The notes under the pieces are model-generated. The model ran no database searches, had not been told where the DNA came from, and worked only from the letters and a program-made list of their open reading frames with translations. A DNA stretch of 64,000 bases from Paragonimus skrjabini miyazakii (Eukaryota; Platyhelminthes; Trematoda; Plagiorchiida; Troglotrematidae), in contig JTDE01000150.1 in NCBI GenBank assembly GCA_014338405.1, positions 223,746 to 287,745 on the forward strand, in the 5' to 3' direction. The position numbers were made by a program, and so were the translations under genes. Position 1 is the first letter of the stretch. The number at the start of each line of letters is the position of its first letter. Below are positions 26,936 through 40,000 of this stretch, in pieces.

Positions 26936-29900
26936 AGGTGACCGACACTACAAGTTTCTAAACTGTCATTCTAACTCAGTCCCACAGGTCATTTGGTAGA
27001 CACACCTGGGTGAATGTTCTTTCAGTGAGTTTCAGTGTTCGTCCCTTAGATGATTTCAGTCGGCATCTCTATTAAATTTACTTTCCATTTGGTTCCATTC
27101 ACTTAAGCTTTACACTAAAAACCGTCCAGCACAAGTTTTTCTCGACGAAAAGTGGACAGGAAAGCACAAGCGCAGAAGTTTCTGCCTAACATATCACCCC
27201 AGAAACCTCTGAATATATTATTTTTGGGTTGGGTTAGGCTGGTAAAAGTAATGATTTTCCGAAAAGAAGTAGTCGCATTTGGTTTACCTCTTTACTTTTT
27301 AGCCAGTACGACACGGTTGGTCACTTTTTTAGGTACTCATCATGTATCGATATTGTTGTGAATACTTGAACTGAAAACCTTTCTTGTTATGGTGCCAAAT
27401 CCTTATCTGCGCAAACGTCAACTCTGTAGACAGTTTGTGGAGGTATGTACCAGTGTGACTGGAGCTTAGCTGTCCTGATTAGGTAGTTATTATTTCAGTT
27501 TACCACTTAGTAACGTTGATAAGGAGTACCAATGTAATATAGAGTTTTTGAACGAGAGATAAGAAAGTCAAGTCAGGCTATTGTGTTATTAGCAAAATGA
27601 ACGCAAAGTTAACATTGTATTACAAAAATTAATCGAAAAGAAATAAGAGAATGATTCTTAAATGAAAGTCACAGTGAGGTCATATTTTACCCACGCAGTG
27701 AAATGAGGACAAGGGAAAGCAAACAACCCTCCGCCTAGTTTAGTAAAACCGAGATTAGATAGTCTGGAACTACAATTGGTCGTGGTATATTCTCCAAAAA
27801 GGCGTAACCGTCCATTGTTTTAAATAATTACGGTTGACTGGCTGAACATTTTGACCAAGACGTCAAATTCTTGCGTTGTACACGCGCAGTGAAAACAGTA
27901 ATTTCTCAGAACATCCAACGGTCGTCTGGCTGAATAACTGATTGACCATGACGCATAAACTGACCATCTGCGGCGCCAACCATCGCGGTTGGTCTGATAT
28001 CTACCATCTGCTGCTGTCTTCCACATTGAGAATACTTTGTGGTTATTTTTGTCAGTTCTGACATAGCTATACAAGTTGGACTGTTAACTACAATATTAGC
28101 TACTTTACGAGTTGGGTTATTATCTTTCATATAGTTTATTTCAGAGAACAACTTGTGATTCTGAACCTTTGGGGAGGATTTCGTATAATTGTCGGTCACG
28201 CATCCAAAACCATTTTTCAACTTGTCTCATGTGCCTTTGTTTGGTACCACACACAAACTTCTTTGCTTCGCAGGTTTCGAATTAACCCAGTCATTTAGCT
28301 GAAGCAGACTTTTAAAAACGGACACAATTTTTCAGACAACTTTAAACATTGATTTATATATATGTCTTTAAGTTGCAAATAAAGAAATCTGATCGCTTGT
28401 CAGTGGTGCTTTGAGGCAATTAATGTTGGAAGCTCCAAACTCTTCTTCCGCGTATTGACTGAGTAATACACATGTTCAAGTTTCCGTGAATGATGCAAAT
28501 AATTTGTCAATACATGTTAACGAACACCTTAGGAAACGCACAATTGCTTAGCAGGAGCGAACATCTGTAGCTGTACGAATGCGTACATTTGTAAAACGCA
28601 TTAATGGGGGGAAGGTTGTAGACGAAATGCTGCTCAACTGAAGATAGATCGAAATGTTAACTCAAAAAACAAACTAAATGGCTTGGAGAACGCTTATGAT
28701 TGTTCGAAATTCCACAAATTGGGAATGGTTTATAAGTGGTAAAAATGTTATATACCTGTTTCAGTGCCAGTTTGAGAAACACCCACGTCAAAACCAAAAC
28801 GTTGCCAATAAACACTGTTGCCAGTTGATTAAAAGATGTTCACGGAGTTCAGTTCAACTTACTGTGCGAATTTTTTCGTTCAGATTGCAGACTGTTTCAA
28901 TTATTTCTTTTACTACGTTACAATCATCAGTCGTTTATGGAGAAACGAAGCAAACCAGCTTTCGTTGAATTCCTCGCCTCAGGCCAACTACAACAATGCA
29001 TACGATAATACAGGTGTCGCTTATTAACATAAAATTGTTCATTCCGAGTAGTCTGAAGTCTTTAAGAATGTAAACAAATTCATTGACTGATGTAAAACTT
29101 GTTTACACATCGTTAGTGGAAAGAGACACGGTCTGTAGCGCAATGCCAATTTTTGTACTGTCTAGTGCCACAGATGCAGAAAATAGTGATTGTATTATTA
29201 TGGCATCTCCACCCTCAAACCGACATTTTAAGACACAATTCGGCCATTTTTTGACTTATCAGTTAGATTTATTCTGAGTGAGAATCTGACAGTTAGCTCT
29301 TCGAAATTGCCAATTAAAGCTCTCAGTCTTTCGATCGTCCATTCTGTAAGCGCTAATTTTAACAAAAATACAGTGGTGTAGAATAGCCTACGTCACATCA
29401 GGTTGACGATTCCCACACAAAAACCATTAGATAAATTCAAAATAGTAACTCCATACGTCTTAATCAACAGCTTCAGGATTTGAGTCTGGTTAAGACTAGT
29501 TCTATCCGACTGGTCTGACCTAGGAGTCAGTCGATCGTGCATGATGGTTTAGGCGGTGACATTTATGGAGTCTTATGATACGTACTGATTTACTGATGCT
29601 CAGCATGCATGCCAAACGTTGTTCAAATATTTTTGGTAGGAAATTATACAGCGAAATAGCAATACACTCGTAAGTAAGTTATTAACAAAACCTTCAAAAT
29701 TTCTGGTAAGATATACTACCCAGGTTTACCGCGTGAGCACAGCTGATGAAGGAAAAACTACAACATAATTTGTGTTTGTTCGATGTCTTTTTGCTATTAA
29801 ATACAAATTACATATGCAAAATTATCTTGCAAAATCGAGGAGTTCAATTTGTTGACGGACGAAAAAGTAGTCATGATTTTGCCCCATGCCTGTGTTCACA

Positions 29901-32500
29901 TGGTTTTTCTAATTCCGAGTGTTTACTGTTTACTTCCTTGGTGATTATTATTTTTTCCAAGCTACCGGTTTATATTTTCACGGATATGGAGCAAAACATG
30001 TATGGTTTCGAATGTAAAAACGATTGTGAAGAGGTTTGTTTATTTACAATGTTTGCTTACGGCACAAGTATACTTTTCTGGTCGAATATACACACACGCG
30101 CCTGCAGCGAAAGCACTTAAGCCAGTTATGTGTTCTTAGTGAGCTGGTCGGTAAAACCCGAGCCGTCATTCATTGAATGTTGAATAGGCTAAGGTCAGAC
30201 GTAAATATATCTGCGTCGCACAATCTCTGACGATAAACATGTGTTTATCAGCGTTTATTTCGAAATATACATTCACTTATTTGTGTGATTCAGTATCACA
30301 TGTTGTGTTTATATATTACAGCCAACATTGAGGTGGTTAAACTGAACCCAATGAGGTGCAGAGGAACCAAAGAGGTTACCGCGATAACCGCTTTGTGGGC
30401 CATACGGGCTTCGCCAATGTGTAAATGGCCAATGAGCTTACCAGTAAAGTGACTTCGCATGGTCCAATAATGGGATCTTTCATCTTAGCTTGAGTCCATA
30501 CCAAGGTTTATAAGTCAGATGCTGCTTGTTTACGACGTCTGCTTGAAAATTTATCTAACCAAACAGCCAGGGAGCACGTTAACGGGTCATTTACACCCGG
30601 TCTTATATCCTCATCCGACGATCGCACATCCTATCAGTTCAAGGTTGCTTTAGTTTGCGAATGCAAGTTCGTTACTTTCATTTCGTTCCTTTTTGCATAC
30701 CGAGGTAACCAATTTAGGAATAGCTGCTGATGAAACAAAATCGAAGTGTTAATAGCTAGCCAAACATTTTTCCCGCGCTACTGAAACGGGTTAAAGCAAT
30801 AGTTTTACAAAACGGTTGAAGGTGAGGAGAATGGTTTAGTACCCTGGAGGAAACCGCGACAAAGACGGCCGGAGCGGCTTTTAATTTAAGAGGATAGTTA
30901 CCTTTTATACTCAACGAGCTTCCAAAATAGATAATTTCGATTTTTGTTTACTTTTCAGCACAAAGGTGAGCACGTTGTTGAGGTCTAACATACAGTGAGA
31001 AGTAAATCAAACTCCCTGTTAAGACGAGTCATATCCTACGGCAGTTGGATTTTATTGGACAGGATTCATCAGTGACATTGATGCGACGGGTGCCTGTTTT
31101 GCTGCGGTACCTGACAACACTACTACTCAGAAAATTGATGCGCATACAAAATCTTCTTGCTAAATTTTGTGTAGTGTGAGAAAATTATTTTATCATTTAA
31201 GGAATATCTATAGTAACCGGGTAGAATGTTGTCAACAAACTTTTTATTTTTACAATAATTGTGGGTTTTATAATGTAATATAACGCTTATGCCTGAACTA
31301 ATAATCGACCGAGATTTTTCTTCTCTTACTAACTTATGAGTTAGATTTGGCAGGACCGATATTCGGGTTGATACCATTCTTTTTTGTAGGATTTCGGAGC
31401 TACAGCCATGCGAACATCGCTCGCACGTGAATCATTAGGATTCTAGAGGAGCTACATTTTTAAGCTACATGAGCCCGAGATTACAGTCGCGTTGTAATTT
31501 CAAATTTATCTCCAATTTCGACACCACATAATTTCCGATGGAAATATTCTGTAGTAAATTTTAAGTTACCATTTTTCCACCGCAATAATTTATGGTAAAA
31601 CTTACCACATGCTTGACATTTATGGTTAAGTGTGCCCATTCGAACTGACAGAATGTAAGTTAGCCACATACGCAAAGGTAGGCTTCCTTTTCAGAAAACT
31701 TTTTTATAACAGTCCTAGACGAATAGCTATATGAAAACGCTCTAGGTTGAGGCCTGCGCCGCCACTGGTGCAAACATGTGAAAGTTCGCTTGAACTCTTG
31801 AAAGCATGACACGAACTGAGACAAGACATGGTAGCTGAGGTAAATCATGGACTAAGACGCGACATTTAAATAGTTTTGCAGCAACCTTTTTGCGATTAAT
31901 CTTCAATATGAATGTGACTTGGAAAGGAAATTGCCCTGCTTCAACGTCTCATGATCAGCCGTCAGAAACGTTTAAGAACAATCTGACCCTATTTTTTCTT
32001 GTTTGAAATATGTTTATTTTAATGGAGAGTTTCGTACGATAGTTGTGCTTCTTGTGATCGCCTCTAGAACACGAACACCTGCAACTCCTTATATTTATCC
32101 GCCGTGTATTAAATACTGTTTCGAAAATATGGCTTTCACGACCATAATTCTCACAGTGTGGCTTACTTGCTACTGTATATCAATGTTCATTCGCGGCTGC
32201 CTCAAAAAATGTATTTGGTGCCAGCACATACAATAGTTATTTAATAAGTAGCAAACAGTTGTTTATCGAAATAAAATCGCAAGCGGAAATCAACAACAGA
32301 CTGTGCAATTTGTCCTCTAAAATACTTCGTTGCGTCTCACCGGTTACACACGGCAGGGTTCGTGCTTATACAGCACAACCGAGCAAAATTAGTGAAAGAA
32401 TGTGTCAGTATGCACACACACAATCAATACAAAAACCCAGGTAGTCACACATTAGCAGCGAAATAGTTCATTCATTACTGCTGTTCCTGATTTATGACCA
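26936..32500. other. no confirmed gene
   Basis: Several frames of 60-124 codons (27906-28220 minus, 28678-28968 plus, 29746-30120 plus) carry no motif I recognise. 30340-30900 looks less AT-rich and may be old repeat. At 32129-32210 a short frame encodes a hydrophobic, signal-peptide-like segment with a possible phase-1 donor (see findings). Confidence 0.4.
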
Positions 32501-32504
32501 TGCC

Positions 32505-34110
32505 TACTTTTTGAGGAAGAGGGGTTGTTACATGAGGATGGCAACAACCTCAGTAAACTGGAACAGTCGTCAATTGTTAGTTATGGAGAGGAATGTTTAA
32601 GCATGGAGAGTGATGACTTCATGTCCAGTGGTCAACAAGTGATGTGAGATCGAAAAAGCTGGTTGCGGGCATTGCACCAGCTGGGCAACACTAGTTGACA
32701 AAGTCTGTATCATTTCACCGTCAACCCAAGCCGGAAAATGTTCGGCCAAATGTTTGGCTCAACTGTTATTCCGTTCTATTCACATGGGCGGTCTAGTATA
32801 CACACTGGAACTAGCAAACACGGGGAAATTTGGCGTACAAAACTACTGACGCTTAACTGAGGGATTGGCATTGAGCTGGTTGATCATGACATCGTGACAG
32901 AGGCAACATATAATGTTTGGCCAACCGGTACTGAAAGTCGCGGATTGAGGTTTCCCATTACATCATCACTTTTGTAGGCCAAATGTAAGATGATGTTCCA
33001 ACTGGGCACAACGTATTCTTGTTGCATCACGGTCACGCTTGCTAAACCGCTCGATAAATGCACAAGACTAGCCGTTCGGCTGTGGCACTGATTGCAGGTA
33101 CTGTGGTACACTGTTAGAAATGTCTGAACAGCATGTTTCTCTAGCACTACGAAATAAGGTACGAAACAGTGCACATTTGCATTGAACTGGCGCGAAGTTG
33201 TTAAGGTTGAAATACTGACCAACCCACGTGATGTTTCTGTCTGATAATCCTGTTATGAACATGCCAAAAAAGAGAACAGAATGATCCGTCTCGTGTTGAA
33301 TTTAGAGCCATATGGAGGGATGCATCTGATATATCACTGACATCACATGTTACTTCTTCTGTGTTGGTGAAAATTATTAATATCTCGTCAACTTATTGAC
33401 GACAGGACATCCTTTCAATAATAGTCAGTAGCTGTGCTTCGGATTGACCATAAAGCAGTACCATACAAACTCCTGATTGTTACATCCTCTATATATCAGT
33501 GTTCTTCTTGAAATGTAAATTTGTTGTTCAAAGTACACAAAAGAAACATTTTTTCAGCTGCCAAGAATGTAAACAAACACATAACTGCTTTTCAACGACC
33601 CGTTTGGCACTTTGTTCCACCGTTTTGTTTGGGAGAACCTGTGAATAGATTCAATATCCGTGGTTACAAGGTGGCGTTTGGTGACATCTAGTTCCTTCGG
33701 TAGGTGCGCCATCCCAGATGCATCTTCTACAGTACACTGAAGTCATGATCGTTGTAGAGTTTTTATCAATCCTGCAAGCCAACCGAATTGACTGTAGGCA
33801 TTGTCGCTCTTGGTAGTGTTTCATGCATGTTGATTTTCCGTGTCCGAGGGCAGCACGGCGTAAGAAGGTTTGCATTTGTCCCGTTAATAAAATATTCTTC
33901 AGGAAGCGTCTGGATGCTTTTCGAACATCCTTCTCAAGTGTGTTCCAATTATCAGTCGTTGAATCTTGTCCACATTTGCCGCTATCTTGAAAGATGTCCA
34001 CCAGTTTATTCACGTAGTTCTTCTGATCAAAAAGTATCACTCCAACGTTTTTATTTGGCTGAGTTATTACCACTTATTCATTCGACCTTATTGTTGAATT
34101 ATTTCACGAA
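32505..34110 (-). mobile_element. Penelope-like retroelement fragment 2 (RT to GIY-YIG, degenerate)
   Basis: Minus-strand peptides appear in the correct family order from right to left. First is the RT entry region ITQPNKNVGVILFDQKNYV (about 34070-34010). Then come FFGMFITGLSDRNITWVGQY and NLNNFAPVQ with LFRTLFRSARETC (about 33260-33120). SDDVMGNLNPRLSVPVGQT follows (about 32960-32900), then the GIY-YIG region AEHFPAWV and AFSISHHLLTTGHEV (about 32760-32630). Last is a TNN-RLFQF-EVVAI tail near 32560. Frameshifts separate nearly all blocks and several stops interrupt them, and the central RT catalytic motifs were not found. It is the longest PLE remnant in the window and clearly dead. Confidence 0.8.
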
Positions 34111-35214
34111 TTTATTTAGGATGACAACTATTTTCAATTTCTCAAATGTCTTTCCCAGGTCTCAGTAATGCAGAGATTAAACAGATCACGACTTTGGCAA
34201 CTGTCAGCATTTCTGAGATTTGAAATCATTATGACCATATGAACAGCTTGAAAACGGCAACGGACCAGGTGAAATGGTTCCTGACACTGAACCCTGTCGG
34301 CTTTAGTTTATTAGCTTAAGATTTATGGATAATTTTCCATAAGAATATCAACTAGCTGTTTATCACACTTGTATCTGAGATTGAAACAACTTTTCTCCAA
34401 GCTGGGAAGAAGCACGAACTATTTAGCTTGTTGGTTAAATGTTACTGTCTAGAATTCTGTGAACGAAATTGCTTATGTCATTTGAGGGATTACGCAAAGA
34501 TTACTGACGGTCGCTTTTGATTGTATGAACATAAAAAAAATTTAAAATATAAAATCTCATGGGGGTTCCTCGGAAGTGTCCTTTCAATAGTTGATTCAAA
34601 GATTCAGTTTTCCTCCAGAGTTATATGAAGTGCTTGAAACTTAACTTACATTGCGACAAAATTGCAATTTGAAAAGTGGAATTAAAATTGAGCAGTGATT
34701 GTCATCTTACAAACCAATTTCCAGACAAGCCTTCTTTACGCGCCACTGAATTCGAATAAATCCAGAAGTGTTCCTTCTTTATTCCCAAACCTATTTGGCA
34801 AAAAATAACGATTAACCAGAACAAACATATTTGAACTTTCAAATGTGAAACTTTATCAAACAACTTTCAATCCGTATATCATTCGTAGTGTAGGCTAGTG
34901 CAGATGTTGGAGCACCTAATTTAATATTGCACACTGTAATGCAAATTGCATTGAAAATAACATTTGAAAATTTGGAGACTAAACTTTCAGCCTGGAGACA
35001 GTTAGGTTTGTTCACAAAGCAAACCGTTATGGATTGAACCTTAAGGAATCATCGGCAATTATGGCTTGCCTAATACAAATTGTTTTAGCGTGCTTCAAAA
35101 TTATTTCAAGGGAAATTATTTGCAACGTCGTGCCCAAAAATGTGAGCAACGTTTCTCACGTACGTCATATAAACCACCATGTTCTTTCAATCCGAACAGA
35201 TGTTTTATGTTACT
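34111..35214. other. no recognisable gene
   Basis: The right part may hold the 5' flank of the adjacent PLE. No motif is visible. Confidence 0.4.
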
Positions 35215-35452
35215 GATGAGTTGTCGGGGATTTGGTTAATTTCAAGTTGAACATCATCCACAATTAATCACAGCTGTCGCATTCACATAGACTGTCCAGT
35301 CGGCCCCTTTCGAAGAGAAGCACTAGGCTCGAGTTTCGCTTTCATTAGAGCTCGTCAGTAGTGCATATCATCGCCACTGCCGGGACTAGAATCTCGGCCA
35401 CGCTGTTCATGAGGCAACCATGTTTACCACTGCGCCATTGACCTCACGTTAG
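35215..35452 (-). repeat. tRNA-derived SINE with hammerhead-ribozyme-like segment
   Basis: On the minus strand a tRNA-like head runs from about 35446 to 35375, with an A-box-like block (ATGGCGCAGTGGTAA) and a weak B box (GATTCTAGTCCCGGC). It is followed directly by a hammerhead-like element (35364-35320) and an unstructured tail. Known: the schistosome Sm-alpha SINE has the same layout, pol III promoter then an active hammerhead. Here the layout matches but the B box and one ribozyme position have decayed. The 3' limit (35215) is approximate. Confidence 0.6.
35320..35364 (-). ncRNA. hammerhead ribozyme-like motif (type I layout)
   Basis: Minus strand, 5' to 3': GCACTA (stem I), CTGACGA (core), GCT-loop-AGC (stem II), GAAA (core), CTCGAG (short stem III with a two-base loop), CC, then TAGTGC, which pairs perfectly with the first six bases. 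This is the complete hammerhead order CUGANGA / GAAA / cleavage site. The expected U before the cleavage base (position 16.1) is C (position 35327), giving an A-C mismatch, so self-cleavage is probably weak or lost in this copy. Confidence 0.6.
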
Positions 35453-35689
35453 GCACAACCGAATTATCATATGTGAAAGCTTAACCACTTTGGCTTGTGA
35501 GTAATGAACAGGTTGCCCGATCGTCTCAAAATGCAGACACAGTAACTGTCCTGTTAACTCCAATCGATAACCCCACGATTAGGACTTCCTAGACAGGTTG
35601 AAATCTCCGATTCCATTAAACCTGCTAGATGTTTTACATTTTTCTTTTTATACGGGATAATCGAATACCGGTTTAATCCATGATATGTC

Positions 35690-35825
35690 CAGTGATGAAG
35701 TTTAGGTTTGCAACAACGGGAAGTGGACTTCGATTGGAGTGCTTATGTGGCCACCTGTGGGCTCCTTCGTCAGTGACTACATATTAGACTTGGCGCACTT
35801 AACCACTGGGTCACTATAACTTACT
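35690..35825 (-). repeat. possible tRNA-derived repeat, second type
   Basis: The minus strand reads GTGACCCAGTGGTTAAGTGC (A-box-like). About 80 nt later comes TCGAAGTCC, a weak B box. Length and spacing would suit a tRNA with a long variable arm. It contains CTGACGA but no GAAA partner, so no ribozyme is called. It lies about 240 bp from the hammerhead SINE, in the same orientation. Confidence 0.35.
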
Positions 35826-36973
35826 AGTTTTAATTTGGATAATTTATTGTTCATATAGCACACTTAGCAGTGTTTATGTTACTTCCTCTCAAGCAGCGTG
35901 ATATCACATCAGGTCGAACCCAACGGTTTGTTCAACTTGCCGATAATTTTCTTAGGTAGCGAAGCGTAGTATAAGAAGTTTGTATTCGTGAAGCGCAAAC
36001 ATTATGGTCATTGTGTATTTAACAACTCAGTGATACACAACATGAAAATGTACAAACTTTAAAGGCTTATCTTGACAGAAGGTAAAATAGCTCATACTAG
36101 TAGAAGATTGTACTCAATGTTCAATTTAGACAACGGACTTTTATTTTCTTACAAACGCCCATGACTGAAGGCATCAGCCTATTCAATTCATGATTGGTTA
36201 TAATTTGCAGCTTACTCATAATTGACAAGACAATTTAATATACACTGGTTCACGTCATTAAATCCTTTTGATTTGGCTTTCCTCAGCAATACCATTTTCA
36301 CTGCAGGCTTTAAGCGTATTAATCACTTCATTGGATCTACACAACGTAGAAGTCAGTTCAGTTTGGTTTTCTTAAACCAGTAATACTTTATGAGTAAGGT
36401 TCAGACTGGTTCAAAGAAAGATAGCTTTGCAATCAAGAAATATTGGTTGAGCAAAAAACAATATTCTGTGCAGACCTATCGCAAATTGATCAAATTGTTG
36501 GTAATTAATAGGAATGGCGTCTGTTAAACCAGATTACCAACCATCACTCAATAATCTGCTAGCACCTTTGGCAATATTCTCCACCAATTTTAATATATGT
36601 GCATCACTCTTATCTATAAAATTGACCGAAACAGCCACTGTTGCCCTTAGACCATTACGAGTCCAGCAGCTCGGATGCTGAGAACCATTCGCTCTAGAAG
36701 TTGCACCCGCGACCCACATACAGTGCCCTAAGGATTCCTTCTCACTTCCACATACACTGACCGGGGCAAACAAAAATTTACTGATTTTCAGTTGACTATG
36801 CGAGAACTAGTTTGCATTAACATTGTGACCTTCAGCTTTGAATTCCATTTTTTGTCCAAGTACATTTTTTTATTATGTACATCACCGCGGTGTTAATCAT
36901 CATTTGATAACAGTTATTCTGCGTAAACAAGATACGTTTCGTAACGTATATTTGCCGTTCAATTATCCTGTAT
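35826..36973. other. no recognisable gene
   Basis: Only a motif-free 79-codon minus frame (36534-36773). Confidence 0.4.
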
Positions 36974-37032
36974 GCTTTGTAGATGAGACCCAACTGTGAA
37001 AAGTCAGGGCTTCGGCTGGATTCGAACCTGTA
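36974..37032 (-). repeat. tRNA-derived SINE, unit C (short fragment)
   Basis: Matches units A and B across agatgagacccaactgtg and the B-box block cttcggctggattcgaacc, then diverges. Only the T-arm half of the tRNA head plus the start of the body remain. Confidence 0.7.
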
Positions 37033-40000
37033 TGTGTAGAGACCATTTGATCAAATCAAATCAAATTCTCAGTCTGACCGTAGTAAAACGAATATATCTA
37101 AAACTTCCACCAATATATTACATGTAATAACAGTGTGATATGAGCGCTGTGGTAGTGCTCTGTCATTTTTGTTGTTTCATGCACTCCAGTGTTTCCCATA
37201 TGTGCAATACTCCGCTCGCTCGAATTATGGAAATAAAGCCGCTCAGCGATGTGTTGGCCCCCATTGTATATAATATAGCAAGTCAGACCTAGACGGCATT
37301 ATAAAGCGCGTTCTTTTAAATGGTTCCGAATCCTCCTGATTACATTTCCAATTTCCTTTCTCACTTTGTTCCTACTACGCACAGCTATTGTCCAGCCATC
37401 CCCAGATCTGCAGGTTTTTCAGTTTCCTTGCAGAATGGATTGGTTTTGAATCTGATCGACCTGATGTTATGAAGAACGAGAACGAATAGTCAGGAAACTG
37501 GAGAATGTGAAATTTTTGTGGAAGATTTTGAAATGCTCGTCGTCAGAAATACGGTTTGAAATATGTGCGACAGTACTGCCGTGATAAACTATAACGTGAG
37601 TATTATGCCAAAAGATTTTATGAAATATAGCAACGCGACTACTTAACTTGGGTAGTTTCTCTTATTTTTACTGTTTGCTCAACTAACCGCACTCCGCGTT
37701 TGTGTGATAGTCGACATCATGATTTAAAGGTCATTAAGTAGTAGAGATCTGTTGTGGGTCCACTTATCCATGTCTGCTTGTTTTCCATTTTCAAGGACTC
37801 ATCAAGATGGCTTACTAAGTGGTTTCCAGTTACTTCATCGATAGCACTCTTGTGAGTAGACGTCACAACCATAAATGTATTTATAATATACTTGGACGGT
37901 TGACATAACTGACCACTATGATGAAGTGTGGCGCAGAATCGACTTCCATCACTAAAAACGAATTGCAGGCACAGTGTTATGTGATTTGGTTGGAGGTCGT
38001 CATTTTTGCAAACAAACCGCAAATTCAGAAGCCAATTAACTCGGTCCCCTCACTCATCATCATCGTGGACAGCAACACATCAATGGTTCACATTGATGCT
38101 TAACTGCCACACAACCACGAAGAAGAAAAAGCAAATCCTGTATAAGAAGAGAGAAGAAAAAAAGGGGAAGGGGAGGGGACCTAACCAGTAAAAAATAGTT
38201 ACGTCTACGGTCAAACGTACAACAATAAGACGCCTACATCTTGCAAACAAACAACCAAGCTGTAAGTGAAAGTAAGGCATCATCAGCAAGACAGCCTCCT
38301 AACGGTTTTCACTGCCCCGCGTCATTAAGTGCACTCACTTCANNNNNNNNNNNNNNNNNNNNNNNNNNNNNNNNNNNNNNNNNNNNNNNNNNNNNNNNNN
38401 NNNNNNNNNNNNNNNNNNNNNNNNNNNNNNNNNNNNNNNNNNNNNNNNNNNNNNNNNNNNNNNNNNNNNNNNNNNNNNNNNNNNNNNNNNNNNNNNNNNN
38501 NNNNNNNNNNNNNNNNNNNNNNNNNNNNNNNNNNNNNNNNNNNNNNNNNNNNNNNNNNNNNNNNNNNNNNNNNNNNNNNNNNNNNNNNNNNNNNNNNNNN
38601 NNNNNNNNNNNNNNNNNNNNNNNNNNNNNNNNNNNNNNNNNNNNNNNNNNNNGTTTGACAATCTGTGCCAAACACCCGCTTCCTAACCTCCTCGTTGCTT
38701 ATTCGTTGGTGCCACCCGATACGAGCGATTGAACGCAGACATCGGTGGTCAAACACATGTTCCCATCATGCTAAATTACGTTATCAATGGAAATTAGTCC
38801 TCCAAGTGTTGACAGTTTCAAACTGGACATTAACTTGACTGAGATGATGTTCAGAGACACCAGCAGATCACCTTGGAGATGTGACTAACAATCCGTGGAC
38901 CATCGAGTAATTAATTTATTCTAAATTGTGGTTTAATTTTAAGATCAAACAAATTATAGATGTTACAACATTTCAAATAGCCCAGCGTAAACACGGTTTC
39001 AAGGCTGGATTTATATCTGTTTGCAACCAATTTCATTTTAAGTTTACCATTCGAGAGCTATCCGAAAACGTTTTGGTGGAAAATGTAATGCAATAGCGTA
39101 TGTCTTAGGAAGAAATTATGCGTTTTGACCATAAGTCGGACATTTTAGTAAAACCGACAGTCAAATCGCAGCTAAGGGGTTCGAAGTAAAGAGTAACTTC
39201 AAAATGCTTACATCATAAAATAAAATAAAATCTTCGGAGCAAGGTTAACATAAAATTATGTTACTGTTACTAGCATGAATGGTTGAAACAGCGGGGACAA
39301 TATTAACACCCAGTTATTAGAATAAACGAAAAGCTGCAGCATTTTGCTCGAGCATACAAACCTGCTTTACTGTTGGAAGTTTTACATAAACGTATTAACC
39401 ACTACGGAGAAAACGAAGGGAAGCGAGAAATTTGGTGTATATCTACCCAGAAATTACTGTTTAACTTCTACTTATCGAAAGGGAATAAGTAACATCGGAT
39501 TTTTTAAGCCGACTCTTTCATTTTTTCTTCGAAGGAGAGTTTTCTAAGTTGAGGTGAAAAATAAATACTTGGTGCTAATCAAGTGCAAACCAACATCACA
39601 ACTCGACGAAATTAATAAATTTTTCTTGTTAACTGATGGTACTCCAAAGTGAATTGAAGCTTTCATTTTAAATTACACGAAATGATTAAATTTTCTTATA
39701 ATTAACCCAAGTTGAAACAACAAATTGAAATATAACAATGTTTAGTATTATCAGAATAAAAGTGAGTTGGATTGTTGCGTCCGAAATGGAGAACCTATTC
39801 CCAAAGGGATAGATAAAGAAGAATCTTTGAACAACAGTCGAGTGCTTACATCAGCGGTTGCTCACTACTTAATCAAAAAATGGAAAGAATAGAACGGTCT
39901 GATTGATGCATAGTCCTAGTACTTCATCAAAGATAATGTCTTTTCAAGGTGATTGTGGCTATGAAGAATAAATGTCTGAAATCGGGTTACTGTTTTCGGC

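Noticed and set aside
38241..38756. Frames of 108-163 codons across the N run
   Set aside because: Produced by reading Ns as open codons.
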